Of a DNA stretch of 64,000 nt, positions 1-12,821 are shown in pieces. Source of the DNA: Silene conica (lineage: Eukaryota > Streptophyta > Magnoliopsida > Caryophyllales > Caryophyllaceae); NCBI GenBank assembly GCA_029255685.2, contig CM055313.2, positions 42,364,079 through 42,428,078 of the forward strand, in the 5' to 3' direction. Within the stretch, counting starts at the first letter, position 1. The number at the start of each line of letters is the position of its first letter. A model generated the notes under the pieces. That model worked only from the letters and a program-made list of their open reading frames with translations. It did no database searches and had not been told where the DNA came from. Both the position numbers and the translations under genes were made by a program.

Positions 1-578
1 TACTTAATAACATGGCTAACCCCTTAGCTTGTTTGATTTATTTGTTGATAATAAATCGGCTAAAGTCATTTGGGAGTCCTTAGAGATTAAATATGGGGCT
101 AATGACGTGGGGAAAAAGAAATATGTTGTGGGTAAGTGGCTGCAGTTTGGGATGGTGGATGAGAAGTCTATAATGGAACAGTTTCATGTTTATGAAAACC
201 TATGTGCTGATGTCGTTAATGAGGGCATGAAATTAGACAACCTTTTTGCTGCTAATGTGTTGTTAGAAAAATTCTCTCCCTCGTGGCCTGAGTATAGAAA
301 CAACCTTAAGCACAAAAAGAAAGACCTGACCCTTATGGAACTTATCGGATACATGAAGACCGAAGAGGCAAATCGCCTTAAAGATAGTCCTGCTGGTAGC
401 CATTCTGTGTATACATCTGTAGCAGCTATCAAAGCTAATTTGGTTGAGTCCGGTGGTCCGTCTAATGCTGCTGAAAAGTTCAAAGGTAAGGGTAAGGCCA
501 AGGTTGGTCAGGGCAAAGGTAAGAAAAATGGCTCAGGGAAACATACTAAGCCGGTTGCTAAGATTCAAAAGCCTAAGG
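1..578 (+). pseudogene. Copia A gag, 5' part (UBN2-like capsid region)
   Basis: Gag forms the cytoplasmic particle that packages the element RNA. The frame from about nt 29 reads as a copia capsid (for example KSAKVIWESLEIKYG and later LMELIGYMKTEEANRLKD) and ends in a lysine/glycine-rich linker before the zinc knuckle. No genuine ATG opens this frame. The capsid reading appears to continue to the window edge in another frame through nt 3-27, so a frameshift near nt 27-36 is likely. The frame is cut at 578 by a solo LTR and resumes at 1875 without loss of a codon once the 5-bp target duplication is discounted. Confidence 0.8.
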
Positions 579-1874
579 TGTTAGGAATTTAGACCTCATT
601 AGACTCTCTAATGATATTAAAATTACAAGCTAATTTCATAAGGTGGTTTAAATAATACATGCATGCAAAAATTAATAAGAAGAAATTTTCTTACATTGTT
701 AAGATGACATTTTTGGCACTACAAATGTCTCCTACCTTTGTAGTTCTTGAGCTAAAATAGCGTAGGATGATCCTCCATAACCCAAATCACCAAAATAGGT
801 GACCTCCTTTGGTTGCACCTAAGAGTAGCCCAAAAACACTAAGTATATTAACTAGATATAGTTAAGTGTAAACCTTGTTTTTTTATACTACAAATATTAT
901 TGCTTTGATAATATAAGAAATATACTAATTTTTGTGAACTTATTTTGATGAAGATTGATCAACTTTTGATTAATTTTAGAGGTTGAAGATGAAGATCTTA
1001 AGTCTTCTCTTTTTCCTCTTAAATGGCTTAACAAGAAGTATGTATTTAGAGGATTTTAATTCTCTAGATTTTTCCACTAAGAATATGTGGAATAGTAGCT
1101 TATTTATAGGCCATCAAATGTAAACAAATGAGCTTATAATACTCATAAACATGAGTGGAAGACAAAGACCTATTATGGTCACATTATCTCCATATTCTCG
1201 ATTTACATATGGTATTCCGGGTCTTATTTCGTCTTTCAACATTTGTCCTTCAAATGCTTATAAGTCGTATATTTAATTATCTTATATAATAAAAATATTT
1301 ATTTGATTATTTAACACTTAAATAATACAAAGTAGTAAATAATACACTTAACATTTAAGTGCCATTTTATCATTTTCAACATAAAATAAGTTTTATAAAA
1401 CCCGTTTAGCTAATTTTACAACTTCTTGTAACATTAATTCGCTAATTACCTCCACCTCATAAATAATACAAAATACTTATATATTTAGTAAATTAACTAT
1501 TAATTACTACATATCGTATTACATTTATTATTCAATTATCATATAACTGAATAATAAAATCATATGGCCCGAGTAGTTTACTCTTCATCAAACATTAAAT
1601 TCACTTGACTAATAAAAGTCAACCTAAACAAGGAATTAATTAACTTGTATCTTATACAAATAATTAATTTTTCCATTTGGACATCATCCTATAGGTGTGA
1701 CCTAAAGGGATCAGCTGGTCACCGCCGTCATACGACAGTAATATCAAACTCTAGTAAGTCAATCATTACTAATTAACGTTGACCAACTGACAAATATAAA
1801 AAATATAAATCCCTGATATTCCTTATACGAGATTTATTATGTAAAGCATTATTGTGGAGGACACTACTCCAACA
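579..1874 (-). mobile_element. Solo LTR of a copia family, inserted in copia A gag
   Basis: The 1296-bp block begins TGTTAGG and ends TCCAACA, and is bounded by a perfect 5-bp target duplication TAAGG (574-578 and 1875-1879). Removing it restores the gag frame into the zinc knuckle. Read on the minus strand it starts TGTTGGAGTAGTGTCC and aligns well with the copia LTR start at 40933, so both belong to one family. No internal coding region is present, so it is a solo LTR left by LTR-LTR recombination. Any ORFs in it are spurious. Confidence 0.9.
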
Positions 1875-2605
1875 TAAGGGTCCCTGGGTTTGCTATGTGT
1901 GTGGGAAACCGGGTCACAAAGCGTACCAGTGCACTGATAAAAAGACTGCTGAAGCCAATGTTGCGGTGACTGATGATGTCATTGCTGCTGTGATTGTTGA
2001 AGCTAATCTGGTGGGTAATATTGCTGAATGGGTCTTAGATACTGGCGCTTCCAGACACCTATGTGCTAATAAGAGGGTTATTTGCTGAGTTCAAGGAGAT
2101 ATCTAATGGGGAATGCGTCTACATGGGTAATTCCTCATCTGCTGAGATCACAGGCAAAGGCAAGATCTTCCTTAAACTCACCTCGGGGAAAACACTTGCT
2201 CTCAATGATGTTTTGTTTGTACCCACATTGCATCGAAACCTCGTGTCTGGTGCCTTATTGAACAAAGCTGGGTTGAAACTTATTTTTGAGGCTGACAAGG
2301 TTGTAATGTCGCGCAATGGGGAATTTTTGGGCAAGGGTTATCTGTCTGCGGGACTCTTTGTACTGAACACTGATTCAGTTTCTAATAATATTGCATCTAC
2401 TTCTGCTTATATCGCCGAGTCTATTGATGTTTGGCATGGTAGATTAGGTCATGTGAATGTTGACTACATTAAAAAACTTAGAACTATGAGTTTAATTCCA
2501 AGTTTGTTGAGTCAAGATTTCTCTAAATGTGTTAGCTGTGTTGAGGCTAAATTCACAAAAAAACCCAGTAAACCTTTTACAACTAGGAGTACGAGTCTTC
2601 TTTAG
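1875..2605 (+). pseudogene. Copia A zinc knuckle, protease and GAG-pre-integrase region
   Basis: A nucleocapsid zinc knuckle of the form CX2CX4HX4C (CYVCGKPGHKAYQC) is followed by the aspartic protease motif WVLDTGAS at about 2030-2050. The catalytic DTG is intact. A frameshift near 2075 moves the reading to the frame at 2063-2605, which carries the rest of protease and a GAG-pre-integrase zinc-binding region (WHGRLGHVN, then CVSCVEAKF). A stop follows at 2603. Protease would cut the polyprotein during particle maturation; the frameshift and stop show this copy cannot do so. Confidence 0.85.
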
Positions 2606-3080
2606 TTAATTTAGTCCGACCTGACTGACTTCAAAAGTGTTGCAAGTAGAGGTGGCAAGAATTATTATGTGACGTTTATAGAAGAACGTTCGAGGTACAC
2701 CCGAGTGTATTTGCTTAAGACTAAAGATGAAGCAGAACAATCGTTTATAAACTTTAAAATTGAGGTCGAAAATCAACTCGAAAGGAAAATCAAAAGGGTA
2801 AGGTCTGATAGAGGTGGTGAGTATAAATCCAGTTATCTAGCCGAATTTTGTGCTGCAAACGGTTTAATACATGAGACTAGTCCACCTTACTTACCCCAAT
2901 CCAACGGTATAGCTGAACGAAAAAATAGAACTTTAAAAGAGATGATAAATGTTATGCTTTTAAGTTCTGGCCTATCTGACGATATGTGGGGGGAAGCGAT
3001 ACTTTCTGCTTGTCACATTCTTAACCGTGTACCTCATAAGAAAATTGACAAGACACCCTACGAGATTTGGAAGGGCTTTA
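2606..3080 (+). pseudogene. Copia A integrase core, truncated
   Basis: The rve-type core is readable: [19 protein letters not shown], then [17 protein letters not shown], then [14 protein letters not shown], ending at TPYEIWKG. The second Asp (RSDRGGEY) and the Glu (AERKNRT) of the DDE triad are visible; the region of the first Asp lies in the damaged stretch 2606-2668, which contains stops. The C-terminal GKGY region typical of copia integrases is missing because of the deletion near 3075. Confidence 0.82.
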
Positions 3081-3844
3081 ATGAAGTGCCTGCTAGGACA
3101 CCTTATGATGCTAGTATATATTTGTGTAAAAACTTGGGTAAGAGTGTATCCCAAGAAGAGTATGCTAAGATCATAGGTAGTGTGATGTTGCTTATAAATT
3201 GTACCCGGCCAGATATTGCATATGCGGTTAGTAGACTGAGTTGTTATACACATAACCCTAGTAATGAACATTGGAGTGCTCTTCGTCGTTTACTAAAATA
3301 CCTAAAAGGAACAATTGATCTTTGTTTGCATTATAGTAAATTTTCTGCTGTGTTAGAAGGATATTGTGATGCAAATTGGGTTTCAGGTAACGATGAGATC
3401 TGTTCTACTACTGGTTATGTCTTCACCGGTGGAGGCGCTATATCGTGGAAGTCTTCAAAATAGACTTGTATAGCACGCTCTACCATGGAATCGGAGTTCA
3501 TAGCTCTTGAGTTAGCACAATAGGCTGATTGGTTGAGAAACCTATTAGCAGATGTACCAGTGTGGGAAGGACGGAAAACAACGGTTTCCTTACACTGTGA
3601 CTCACAAGCTGCAATTGGTGTTGCTAAGAATATTGTCTATAATGCAAAGAAACGACACATTCGAATCAGGCATGCTGTAGTTAAATAACTCCTTCAGAAT
3701 GGAGTAATCGCTTTGGACTATGTGAAGTCTGAAATCAATCTTGCTGACTCCTTTACTAAGGGGCTGACTAAGAGATTAGTCGCTGATACGTCGAGGGGAA
3801 TGGGACTTAAGATCTTAGGTCAAGATAGAGTGACACTTGACTAG
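3081..3844 (+). pseudogene. Copia A end of RT and RNase H
   Basis: After the deletion the frame picks up at the C-terminal part of copia RT ([34 protein letters not shown]) and runs into RNase H ([11 protein letters not shown], then [19 protein letters not shown]). Stops occur at 3461, near 3520 and near 3686, but homology continues to about 3844 (ESEFIALE, HCDSQAAIGVAKN, NLADSFTKGLTK). The RT palm with the YVDD motif is absent. Confidence 0.85.
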
Positions 3845-4309
3845 ATCCGAAGTCTCTTGTTTAAATGACGTTGTGTAATTCATAGCCTTAAACGGTGGTG
3901 CTTTTGAGACGCACTTGATGAATTATACACCAGGTTGGACATTTGTCCTTAATGGCTTGCGTGAAAAGTTCTATTGAGATGCTCTTGAGCCACCTACGTA
4001 GGTGTGATAATCATAAGACTATGAGAAGTCTTGTGAACACATCTATTAGCTTAGTACCAAGGAAAACGCAAGGCTCTAAAAAACCGCGTTACACTTAGTC
4101 GCGGAACGATATTTTTCAGAAGGTAATGATATGTGTTGTGGGGTGTATCGACCGAAACTCAGCTAGGAATTCAAATCGCAAGATATTATCTTGCTGTAAG
4201 TAAGTCGTTTCCTCATTTCACTAAAGTATCGATATTGATACCTAAGTATCGAATCCTTCCTTTACCTAGGATCGCTTCTTCTTTGTCTTTATCGCCCCTA
4301 GTGGGGGAT
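3845..4309 (+). other. Copia A 3' UTR and polypurine tract
   Basis: Non-coding stretch between RNase H and the 3' LTR. It ends in a purine-rich tract (GTGGGGGAT) directly before TGTTGGA at 4310, which fits a plus-strand primer. Nothing else recognisable is seen. Confidence 0.7.
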
Positions 4310-4340
4310 TGTTGGATATAAGGGCTCTTTTGGAACAAGT

Positions 4341-4538
4341 GTTGTCCCACATTGGTGAGGAAACAAAAGTTTCTTCTTTTGTTAGCTATATAAGGAGAAC
4401 TCACTTGTTGTCCCATATTGGTGAGGAAACAAGAGTTGCTTCTTATTTTAGCTATATAAGGAGAACTCACTTGTTGTCCCACATTGGTGAGGAAACAAGA
4501 GTTCCTCCTTATTTTAGCTATATAAGGAGAGCACTCAC
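4341..4538 (+). promoter_or_regulatory. 66-bp tandem triplication with repeated TATA-like box in the copia A LTR
   Basis: Three near-identical units start with GTTGTCCCA at 4341, 4407 and 4473, an exact 66-bp period. Each unit contains AGCTATATAAGGAGA, so the TATA-like TATATAAG recurs at 4387, 4453 and 4519. This looks like a repeated U3 promoter module. Use as a promoter is inferred from position and motif only. Confidence 0.65.
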
Positions 4539-4589
4539 CCTCCCTTCAATCTACCTCACTCACTCTTCTCACTAGTAGAAAAAACCCCT

Positions 4590-4910
4590 ATTGCGACGCC
4601 TTTATCGCGATGGTTCTAATAGAACCGTTGCGAAAAGCCCAAAAAATTGGCGGGAGGGGATTTTTTAAAGTGTAGGAGGTCTATTGCGGCGGTTTAAATT
4701 AGGAATCGCCGTAGTAGAAGTAGATATTTACGACGGTTTTAGATAAGAAACGCCGCTATAAGTCAATTACGACGGTTGTTAATACAACCGCCGTTAATAA
4801 CGACGTTAAAGCTAATAAGACTTGACAACACTTTTGTATTAAAGAACTGTCGTTTTATGTTTTTGTGGCGGTTTTAACTAGAACCGACGTCAATACCGCT
4901 TAAATAATAA
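4590..4910. repeat. Left subterminal repeats of the outer CACTA
   Basis: Degenerate inverted motifs GCGACGG/GGCGGTTT and their complements recur every 30-50 bp, often as short hairpins with AT-rich loops. They mirror the array at the right end (16438-16780). Confidence 0.65.
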
Positions 4911-7900
4911 TTATTATTTAAACATAATAATAATAATAATAATAAATAAAATCAAAACATATTCACCGCTCAAACAATCATTTCATCATCCTCGCGCCCA
5001 AAAACCGCCATTGAAGTAATCGGCGATTGATCAAGGAAGTTGCAAGATCTGATGGTAATTTTTCCAAGTCCTTGTATGATATTCATTTGATCTCTCTTGT
5101 ACCCTAACATTTAATTACTGGTCGATAATTTGGTGGTTTAGACATAATTTTTTTAATTAGGGTTTCAGAAGCTTGCGACTATCAACTTTGAATATTTAAT
5201 TCGTCTCTGCTAATTCCAAATACGTAAAATAGTGGTGAGTTTTCTGATTTTCATCCATTAATTTCTTATATGTCATTTATACTTACATATTCTGTGATTA
5301 ACTATTTATTTAATTTATTATATGAATGCTGGAAAAATCGACAACTTATCATATGAATGTTTGAGCGGGTTTTCATCGATTAATTTCCCATTTGATTCTC
5401 ATTTCTTAAGATATAGGTTTTTCTGGGTAGTCGATTGATGTAGGAAGTTGTGAAATTCTTGTGTGTTTGATGTTTGGATAGTCGTATACTCACATATCAC
5501 CAATTCTTGTACGAGTCGGTTGGTATTGTGTGATTGTTGGTAATTTGGCATTGCTAGAAAAATTGTGACCCTGTTAATCTTGTAGGTTGGTTGATTTCAT
5601 TTTGTAATGAGAACTAACTCCCTTCCCCACCGTCCCTGTCGTTTGTTTACCTTTGATTAAATTGTAAAAACTATTAGCCAATTATTCAGACGGAGGGAGT
5701 AGTTTTTGAAGTTATAGTGTTCTTTAACTTGATGATGGTTGTTGTATTTGAATTTTGGATTGATAATTTGCTATTTTTTTGATTTTTCTATATGAATAAA
5801 ACAAGTCAATATACAACTATCCTCTCCATTACTTGATCAGTGTCCGAGATTTAATCTTAGATTATCTAATTTTTTGTGGATCCTCTATTTCTTCCTAAGA
5901 AACGAGAGTAACTTAATTCGTTAAAAAAGTTTTATATTGAAAAGTGGTACTGTGTGCGGATGAAAAGCCTGTGATTTATAATGTGGTACGTGGAGGCCGT
6001 CATTGCAATTGTTAATTGTTTATTTCATGGTTTCTCACTATATATTGAAAATTGGGTTCGTAACAGGTCTGTTTTGATACCATTAGCAGAGAAGGGGGAG
6101 GGAGGTAAACTTAGCCGAATTATTCCTCTGTAGGATGAATTTTAATTAGACTTATATGGGGAAAATGAATGCTTTACTTTCCATCTCTCCATTTTAATCC
6201 GACTAAGCTTGTTAAAAACCCAGAATTATCATTATCTTTTGGTCACCTTTCTGAATATTCCCACTTCTCAACATTAGCTTGTTCTTTTACTGCTCTCGTT
6301 ATCGCTTTACTAGAGCTGATTCATCTCTCATTTTAATCCTTCTTTTTTGTATGAAATCAGCAGCATCATTTTTTGCAGCTTATGATACATTGTGTGAAGA
6401 AGGAACAATTACTGTATGAAAGGCACTGGATGAACTTGCAGATATTTGTATACCAGGTGCTCATCTTTATTTCACTTCTGTGCATATTTTATTTTGTTGC
6501 CTAGTGAATTCTCGTGAACCCTATTTATAAACATGATCGAGGGCTCAAGTCCCTGAAGTGGTTAACCTTTTTTTCCAACTAAAACTGTGGATAACTAGGT
6601 AACTAAAGGCTGCCTATAACCCTGTCACCATCTGTCTGTGATGCAGCAGGCGACTTCTGCTTTCCTCAATCAGATCCTCAAAGCCTTCCTAAGGTAAGCT
6701 TCAATCATTATCTCATTTTCGAATTCTTCAAAAACAACTGACATTAGCTAGTTTCAATTCGAACAAAAGTCTGCAGACCTGGTATCTTGATCTGAGCATT
6801 GAGAGCTAGAATCTGGTCTGAATTCATCTTCAAATCAGACCTTAAGAAATTCATAGCTCTAATATAGACCTCAAACTTGGTTGTGATCTAAAATTAGATG
6901 GAGTCCTCTTTAATCATCAGTGGACAAAGCATTGATGCAACAACAAATGCTTCAGCAACAAGCCTCACTCTATCATCCTGCTCTTCTTGCTCCTCCTTCT
7001 CATGTTCATTTGTTAATGATTTTTATTATTTTATATTTTAATTTTTATGATTTTTTGATGATTTTTGGTAAATGATTGATGGGTTTTTTATATGATGAAT
7101 TTTAGCTTGTATATTAGTGATAAAGGAACGATCTTTATTGAAAAAAATTGTTTATGTTGGTTGGAAATTTGATTATTGTATTGAGGTGGATAGAGGTTGA
7201 AGAACCCTTATTTCGACATTTATGTTAGTATTCTCCGTTATATTTGATTGTTTACGTTTCTTAAAATATTTGAAGGGAATTTAGAAAACGTTTATGGAAT
7301 TTAGAACCTTTGTGTGTATGATATAGTTGTTTTCTCATTTTCTAATGTTGTAATACCTATTTAGCTGTAAAGAAGTAAAATACCCATTATTTCATTGTTT
7401 TTTCAGTTGTCCTATGGTGTTATGGACTACTATGACTGCAGATCAGCTCGCCTTATAGGCGATAACTAATAGGTGGTGAAGTTCGTATATGTATGCTTTT
7501 AGAAGAAAAGGTTGCAGAATCTAGCTGATGTTTTATCAGCTTTGTAAACTATTAGTGTTTTTTCTATTAGACAAAAAGGATCGTAGTATTTCCACTTCAT
7601 TCTCAATGCGTAATGTGTCTAAGAACTAGTTACTTTTCGTGCATCAATGTGTTGGCTGAGGTCCCCTGGGTACTGAATGTGCAAGGTTTGTGCCGCATAT
7701 ACTCAAATTATTACTCCATTCACTCTCTTGTATTCTGTACTATTCTACTGCTATCAATAATTCCTTCAGATCTCCAGTTTTTCAACCTAATGGGAAGGAA
7801 CTTAAGGAAGACTTTTAGTTACCAGTTACCACCACCATTTTTTGGCACTGAAATAATAATTTCACAATGCATACCGAGAAGAAATATCAACTCAAATATT

Positions 7901-8228
7901 CATTGGTTGATAATTCTTAACTTAAGGTTCCCACGTGAGTCATGACCCCTGCAAAGAAAGGAAAAAAATTGATATAGGGTTCTTGTGGGGATTAATATTG
8001 CCTGTTCACTTTGATGATGGTGATTCTGACTGATCTGTCTTTTGCAAGTCGGGCATGTCACTGGAATTTGTTATAGGGTTCTTGTGGGGATTAATATTGT
8101 CTCAATCATGGTAAGTTCTCACTCAATACAACCTTTTGTTTTTGATTATTTTTCTATTTTCATGGCAATTCATTCTACAGTGTATTCAATGATAGAGAGT
8201 CGAAGGCAACCATGTCATCAGTAAGTTC
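4911..8228. other. Outer CACTA interior, no recognised gene
   Basis: AT-rich sequence with no ORF resembling a known protein. It may hold spliced relics: splice-like AG/GTAAG contexts occur near 6690 and 8110. A 28-bp direct repeat occurs at 7973-8000 and 8072-8099. A small Stowaway-like relic is listed separately. I cannot assign a source gene. Confidence 0.5.
5618..5699. mobile_element. Stowaway-like MITE relic
   Basis: The ends resemble the Stowaway terminal repeat CTCCCTCCGTC: CTCCCTTCCCC on the left and its complement GACGGAGGGAG on the right, with TA after the right end and AA (a decayed TA) before the left. At about 82 bp it is shorter than most Stowaways, so it may be an internally deleted copy. 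Confidence 0.5.
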
Positions 8229-8249
8229 CACTACAAGAAAAACTTGATC

Positions 8250-8475
8250 GGGCGACAGTATTTGGCGACTGCAACGGGTAGTCGCCAATTTGGCGATGGA
8301 ATAAAAATTCGGGCGACTGAAATCAGTCGCCAATTTGGCGACAGAACCCTTTCCCCAAATTTCCCACCACCGACACAACCGGGCGACAAAAAACTCAATT
8401 TGGCGACAGAAAGCAGTCGCTAAATTTGGCGACAGAACTCTTCCGTCGCCAATTTGGTGAGTCCGTCGCCAAACC
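8250..8475. repeat. Left subterminal repeats of the inner CACTA
   Basis: Repeated GGCGAC and GTCGCC units separated by AATTTGG-type spacers, several as head-to-head pairs. The matching block at the right end supports a role as transposase-binding sites. Confidence 0.7.
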
Positions 8476-8481
8476 GCGTTA

Positions 8482-9157
8482 TACAAAGAGCAACAATTCA
8501 GTCCCCTTCCTTATTCGCAAATAAACAAACACACAAACACACAAACTCACAAACGGCGAAAACCACCACCACCAACGCCCTACCCTACGTGTTCCAGCCA
8601 CCCTCAACACCACTGTCACCGGATTCCGGCCACCACCACCACCACCCTACTTGTTCTTCCCTTCATTCAACTCATTTAAGGTTTGTATACTCCCTTGTAG
8701 TTCAATTTTAATTTCAATTTTTTGTTTGATTGTTGGTTTCTTTTGTGCATTTAGTGATTGTAGTAGGTTATTAAGACCGTCTTAGCTTATTAGGTTGTGA
8801 TTAATTAGGTATTAGAAGCCAATTAGCATATTAATTAGATAATTGTGGGTTAGGGTTTACAAGAAGTTTGTATAAGACAATGTTGTTAGCCTTATTGATG
8901 TTAGTTAATTAGATTAAAGTAGTCGATTAGGATGTTTAATAGCTTATTAGGATGTTAGTTAGATTATAGTAGCTTATTAAGACCGTCAAATTAGCTTATT
9001 AGGTTGTGGTTAATTGTATAATTGGAAATTGTTGTTAATAAATTGTTATTATTATGTGATTGAGGTTGTTCTTTAATTAAGTGAGTGTAATTTTAATTTA
9101 GATATATGTATTTTTATTGATGAAAATTGTTTTATGGGTTTTTTTGTTTAGATTAAA
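8482..9157 (+). other. Leader and probable 5'-UTR intron of the inner CACTA transposase
   Basis: A short GC-richer stretch (8490-8680) resembles a 5' leader and ends ATTTAAG followed by GTTTGTATAC, a plausible donor. The next 470 bp are T-rich and end TTTTGTTTAG just before the ATG at 9158, a plausible acceptor. The intron holds a diverged internal duplication (about 8766-8805 and 8970-9015). Splicing is inferred. Confidence 0.5.
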
Positions 9158-12100
9158 ATGAAGAGATTGGAACGTTCATGGATGTATGATGGAGGGTTAT
9201 TAGATATTAAGAAGAGACGTTCTAATGCTAGGTTTATAGATAGGGTGTTGCCGATTTATTGAATTTGCTAAGCAACAAGAGGAATATGACTCGTTAGAAA
9301 ATAAACTTAGGTGTCCTTGTAGCAATTGTCGAAATATGAAATACCTATATGTCATTGAGGTACAAGAACATCTCTATACAAATGGGTTTCGTCCAAATTA
9401 TTATAATTGGATTTCTCATGGAGAAGCCTATTCCCCAATTCACGAACAACCTCACATCGAACATATTGACGAGAATCCATATAGAGATATGGTTGTTGAT
9501 GCCTTGGAGTTTAATGTAGCCAATAATGATGACCGTGTAGCCTTGAATGAAGAGCAACCTCTAAATCCCCAAGCAAAAGCTTTTTTTGACATCTTAAAAG
9601 CTGCGGAACAACCTTTATACGAAGGGAGCAGAATGTCATTATTACAAGCCGCCTCTAGGATAGTAACCTTGAAGTGTGAGTATAATATGCCATTTCCTGC
9701 CGTTGATGGTATTGCTTCTTTCCTTGAGGATGCTATCCCCGAAGATAACGTCATGACTCGAAGTTTCTACAACACCAAAAAAATTGTTAAAGGTCTTCAG
9801 TTACCACATCAAAAGATCGATGCATGTCCCAAAGGATGTATGTTGTTTTGGAAAGATGATGCGTTACTTGACAAGTGCAGAAAATGTGGAAGGGATAGAT
9901 TTCAGACAAGCGATGGAGATGTTGTTTTCAAAACGAAAAAAGGCAACAAGAGTGGTAAAAGGGGTCAAAAGTGTAAGAAACCAATAGCAGAAAACCAATT
10001 AATTTACCTTCCTCTTTTCCCAAGACTTCAAAGAATTTATTCTACCAAAAAACTTGTCGAACAAATGACATGGCACAAAGAAAATCCACGTACTCCGGGA
10101 AAGATGTGTCATCCAAGTGACGGGGAAGAATGGAAACGATTTGATCAAATCTATCCTGAATTTGCCGAGGAACCCCGAAATGTGTGACTTGGCTTGTGTA
10201 CGGATGGATTTGGTCCTTTTACCCAATTTGGTAAGAATTACTCTTGTTGGCCCGTAATGGTCACACCATACAACTTACCGCCTTGGTTATGTATGAAAAG
10301 AGAATTCATTTTCTTGTCTCTCATTATTCCCGGTCCTAAAAATCTGAAAGGCCATTTGGATGTTTATTTACAACCATTAGTGGAAGAATTGAGACAATTG
10401 TGGGAAGTTGGGGTGGAAACATATGATGTTTTCAGAAAGCAGAATTTTCAACTAAGAGCTTCACTTTTATGGATAATAAACGATTTTCCCACATATGGTA
10501 TGCTATCTGGTTGGGCTACTGCGGGACAAAAAGCATGTCCTCGTTGCATGGGTGAAGGTAAAGCTTTTTGGCTTCCGAATTCCAAGAAAATTAGTTGGTT
10601 TGATTGTCATAGATGCTTTTTACCATTAAATCATTCTCTTAGGAGAAACAAGAAAGCTTTCAAAAAAGGGAAAGAGGTACTTGATGATGCCCCGGATCAT
10701 CTTCCAGGTGATGAGGTATGGGAGTTGGTATGTGATTTCCCATCTTCTATTGATGGTACTGAAGAAGAGTTTAAAGAACTCAAAAAGAAGAAAAATGGTT
10801 GGTTTAAAAGAAGCATTTTTTGGGACCTTCCATATTGGAAAACAATGTTAATCAGACACAACTTGGATGTGATGCATATAGAAAAGAATTTTTTTGAGCA
10901 ATTCATTGACATGATCATGGATGTCGAAGGCGAAACATGTGACACTATTGGATCAAGAAAAGACTTGAAGATGTTTTGTGATCGTCCTAAATTACATATT
11001 CGTAATGATGGGTCCAAGCCAAAAGCCATTTACACTCTTGACAAACCACAAAGGAAGGTATTATGTGAGTGGTTACGAAATCTGAAATTCCCTGATGGAT
11101 ATGCTTCAGATTTTCGTCGATGTGTTGATCTTAAGAGGCTCAGGTTAAAAGGCATGAAAAGTCATGATTGTCATGTATTCATGGGGCGACTATTACCCGT
11201 TGCTTTGAAACATCTCCTCCCAACCACGGTATGGAATGCAATTGTTGAGATTAGTCAATTTTTTAGAGATTTATGTTCGTCCTCAATATGTGTTGATGAC
11301 ATGATTCGTCTTGAAGATCAAATACCACTAATATTATGTAAGCTTGAGATGATCTTTCCCCCTTCATTTTTCAACTCCATGGAACATCTACCGGTCCATT
11401 TGCCCTACGAAGCCAAAGTTGGAGGACCCGTTCAATATAGATGGATGTATCCATTTGAAAGGTAATACTAAGAGTATTACTTATTTTTGAAATTTTAGAT
11501 TAACTAATAAATTACAAACTTTATTTAACAACAACGTAATGAATGAATCATTTATATATAGGTTTCTTAATCATTTGAAGAAAAAGATTGGAAACAAAGC
11601 AAAGGTTGAAGGTTCTATATGCAATGCCTATTTAACGGAAGAGATTGCAAAATTTTGTTCTCTCTACTTTGAAAAACATATAGAAACCAAAGCAAAAAAC
11701 TTGAATCTTGATGAAGTTGATACAAGTTTACCCGAGTTTTTTCAAACTCAAGATGGTGAAGGTTGTTCCTCTAAAGGTGGAACGAGATATTTGGATGACA
11801 AGGAATACAATCGTGCTCACTTATACGTTCTATCAAATAGTGAGATCTTAGAGTCATATGAAACGAAGTTTGTGAATGATTTCATTAAGGAACATCGTAA
11901 TGTAAGTAGGGATGATGTTTGGGATAAACATGAAGACAAATTCCCAAAATGGTTTCTGAACCATGTGATTGAGTTCAATATCCAAGATGATTTGATAAGG
12001 AGTTTAGCCTTCGGTCCTTCACGCTTGGTTAAGACGCGGAACCGATATTCAGTTAATGGATTTAATTTCCACACATTCGACCATGGTAAGGGTAAGGCTA

Positions 12101-12723
12101 GATGCAATTATGGTGTTACTATTTCTTTCGTTGATGACCACGAATATTATGGTATTATAGAGGACATCTTTGAGATGTCTTACAATGGTCGTGATCGTGG
12201 TTACAAGACTACCTTATTCAAGATTGAGTGGAAGGATAATTCCCCGGCTGGAATGAGAACACATGAATGTTACAAGCTTGTAGAAGTGAATCGTACCCGA
12301 ACATACTCTAAGTATGATCCATTTATACTTGCACATCAGGCTCAACAAGTGTATTTTGCTTCCTATCCAAGCACGACAAATGATAGAAATAGTAAGGCAT
12401 GGTGGGCAGTCATTAAGACAAAGGCACGATCACAAATTGATACCTCCTTTTTTCAAGAAGAAATAGTAGCAAATGGGACAATTTTGTCTCCAACAGACGA
12501 AATCATTCACGATAATGAAGATGAAGATGACGATGAGTTGGAAGAGGAGGACGATAATGAGACTATTAATATTGAGTTGGAAGAAGGATGGGAGGAAGTT
12601 GACGAAGTAGTGGGAGTGCAAGATGATGATGATGTTGACAATGAGGATGAGGATGAGGATGAGGATGAGGATGTTGGTGATGATGATGATGAAGACCAAG
12701 AAGAGGATGAGGATGATGATTAA
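9158..12723 (+). pseudogene. TNP2-type CACTA transposase (Transposase_21), disrupted
   Basis: TNP2 is the catalytic transposase of En/Spm elements and acts on the element ends in the nucleus. From the ATG at 9158: a transposase-associated N-terminal domain (CPCSNCRN), the Transposase_21 core (FPTYGMLSGWATAGQKACPR, then HNLDVMHIEKNFFEQF), and DUF4218 (LPVHLPYEAKVGGPVQYRW). An apparent intron at 11462-11561 (AAAG/GTAATA to ATATAG/GTTTC) then joins to DUF4216-like sequence and a very acidic C-terminal tail. Two lesions are visible: a frameshift near 9250-9260, and an in-frame TGA at 10185-10187 just before LGLCTDGF. The coding frame is otherwise open, so loss of function looks fairly recent. Confidence 0.88.
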
Positions 12724-12821
12724 TTTGGTATATAATAGTTGTACAATTTTAAATTCATGTTTGATAGGTTTATTTTATGTTTTTTCTTCACCTACTAATA
12801 TTTTCATTTATGTGATTGTAG

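Noticed and set aside
8454-8711. 85-codon frame in front of the CACTA transposase
   Set aside because: It lies across the subterminal repeats and the probable 5' leader; the His/Pro/Thr-rich product is a low-complexity artefact.
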